Shown here: one piece after another, positions 32,634 to 33,248 of the stretch
How positions within the stretch are numbered: the first letter of the stretch is position 1
How the letters are laid out: the number at the start of each line of letters is the position of its first letter
Assembly: GCA_030425205.1 (NCBI GenBank)
Contig: JAUIAP010000056.1
Span: 1 to 33,248 of the forward strand
Length of the DNA stretch: 33,248 bases
DNA from: Anaerolineae bacterium
GTDB taxonomy: Bacteria > Chloroflexota > Anaerolineae > Promineifilales > Promineifilaceae
Reading direction: 5' to 3'
Translations under genes and position numbers: made by a program
The notes under the pieces: model-generated
What the model was told of the DNA's origin: nothing
What the model saw: only the letters and a program-made list of their open reading frames with translations
Databases searched by the model: none

Positions 32634-33248
32634 ATGATCAGCTATCCAATCCAACATCTCCTAGACGAAGAAAAGAGCTACGCAGAACTAGTGGACATCC
32701 TGCATCCAGAAGGGTTGCACTGCCCAGCAGGACATGAGCTGCCAGAGGGTCAAGCACCACATGACCGGACGACAGCTCCGCGTTTGAGCTATCGGTGTCG
32801 GGAATGCGGGCGGGTGTTCAATGCGTTAACAGGAACGGTGTGGAGCCGAACGCAATACAGCAGCCGAGTCATCATCCTGCTGATGCGCGGCTTTGTACAA
32901 GGACGCAGCACGCAGCAGTTGAGCGACGAGATGGAACTGGATTACAGCACGGTTCTGAAGTGGCGACATCGGGTGCAGGCGCAAGCGCAAGCCGCGTCCG
33001 AGCAGCAAATGGAAGGGGAATTACCAGACAAGCAGGTAGAAGCCGACGAAGTGTTTCAGAATGCGGGTCAAAAGGGAGATGAGCACGACGACTCAGACGA
33101 CCCACCGCGCCAGCGCAGCAATCCCAGACGTGGGCGAGGAACCTACGCCAATGACCGTCCGGTGATTGCTGGCGTCGTTGGTCGGCAGAGTGGTATCGTA
33201 CAAATCAGCGTGGAAGCCAATACCAAAACGGCGACCCTGACCCCTCTC
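32634..33248 (+). CDS. IS1595-like (ISXO2 type) transposase, N-terminal part, cut by the window end
   Basis: An open frame of 205 codons runs from ATG 32634 to the last base. The start has a zinc ribbon: C30-PAG-H34 and YRCRECGRVFNALTGT with C55 and C58, the pattern that precedes ISXO2-like DDE domains. A helix-turn-helix-like stretch follows (GFVQGRSTQQLSDEMELDYS, then TVLKWRHRVQAQ), then the first acidic motif VEADEVFQNAGQKG and RRGRGTYANDRPVIAGVVG. The DDE domain is not complete here. The element's left end should lie in 32510-32633; I cannot fix the terminal repeat. It contains no TCGGCCGA. Identification to IS1595 rests on remembered motifs. Confidence 0.8.
   Translation, partial: MISYPIQHLLDEEKSYAELVDILHPEGLHCPAGHELPEGQAPHDRTTAPRLSYRCRECGRVFNALTGTVWSRTQYSSRVIILLMRGFVQGRSTQQLSDEMELDYSTVLKWRHRVQAQAQAASEQQMEGELPDKQVEADEVFQNAGQKGDEHDDSDDPPRQRSNPRRGRGTYANDRPVIAGVVGRQSGIVQISVEANTKTATLTPL

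Overview
The window looks like a chromosomal segment of a filamentous-type Chloroflexota bacterium (Anaerolineae/Caldilineae-like). The assignment is an inference. It rests on a secreted beta-helix protein with CSLREA-type domains, a BTAD/NB-ARC regulator, a small coupled protein of a type I remember from this phylum, and a transposase of the IS1595 type. No rRNA or tRNA gene was seen, so the phylum is not proven.

Layout. Positions 56-1267 (+) encode an unrecognised protein with a helix-turn-helix-like stretch. Positions 1403-20846 are a single minus-strand run of fifteen genes for surface polysaccharide. Read in transcription order it has: a Wzz/CpsD-type chain-length and ATPase protein, a priming sugar phosphotransferase, a Gfo/Idh/MocA oxidoreductase, a DegT aminotransferase, an O-antigen ligase/polymerase, a glycosyltransferase fused to an alpha-toroid domain, a second GT4 enzyme, a FemAB-like transferase, GDP-mannose 6-dehydrogenase (algD), a third GT4 enzyme, a lipoprotein resembling polysaccharide lyases, a second FemAB/GNAT-like protein, a Wzx flippase, a third FemAB-like protein, an ATP-grasp ligase and a six-helix membrane protein. 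Together these suggest a lipid-linked, uronate- and amino-sugar-containing exopolysaccharide that is exported by a Wzx/Wzy-type route and may carry amino-acid decoration.

Divergent from the operon is a SARP-like BTAD regulator with an NB-ARC ATPase (21211-23100, +). In the 364-bp gap between them are four direct heptamers at 11-12 bp spacing, ending exactly 8 bp before a TATAGT -10 that points into the operon. This is the architecture described for Streptomyces SARP-activated promoters, and I consider it the best regulatory finding here.

Next come a degraded LuxR-tail remnant, a 61-aa protein, and a translationally coupled 1909-aa secreted protein. The large protein joins two CSLREA/beta-helix regions, a central membrane hairpin and a C-terminal HExxH metalloprotease. 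It ends at a strong terminator. After that lies a recombination scar (acyl-CoA ligase fragment joined to a headless OppD fragment), then an intact OppF, an acetamidase/formamidase and an IS1595-like transposase that runs off the window.

Two sequence-scale signals cross the gene boundaries. The palindrome TCGGCCGA occurs 42 times by my manual count (roughly one per 790 bp), almost always inside genes and mostly in one codon phase (Ser-Ala-Asp/Glu); it behaves like a cyanobacterial HIP1 element with a different sequence. Gaps in the polysaccharide operon are filled with 7-bp-period repeats (consensus N-T/A-AGTG-R, TAGTTGC, or TTTACGA) that also intrude into gene ends.
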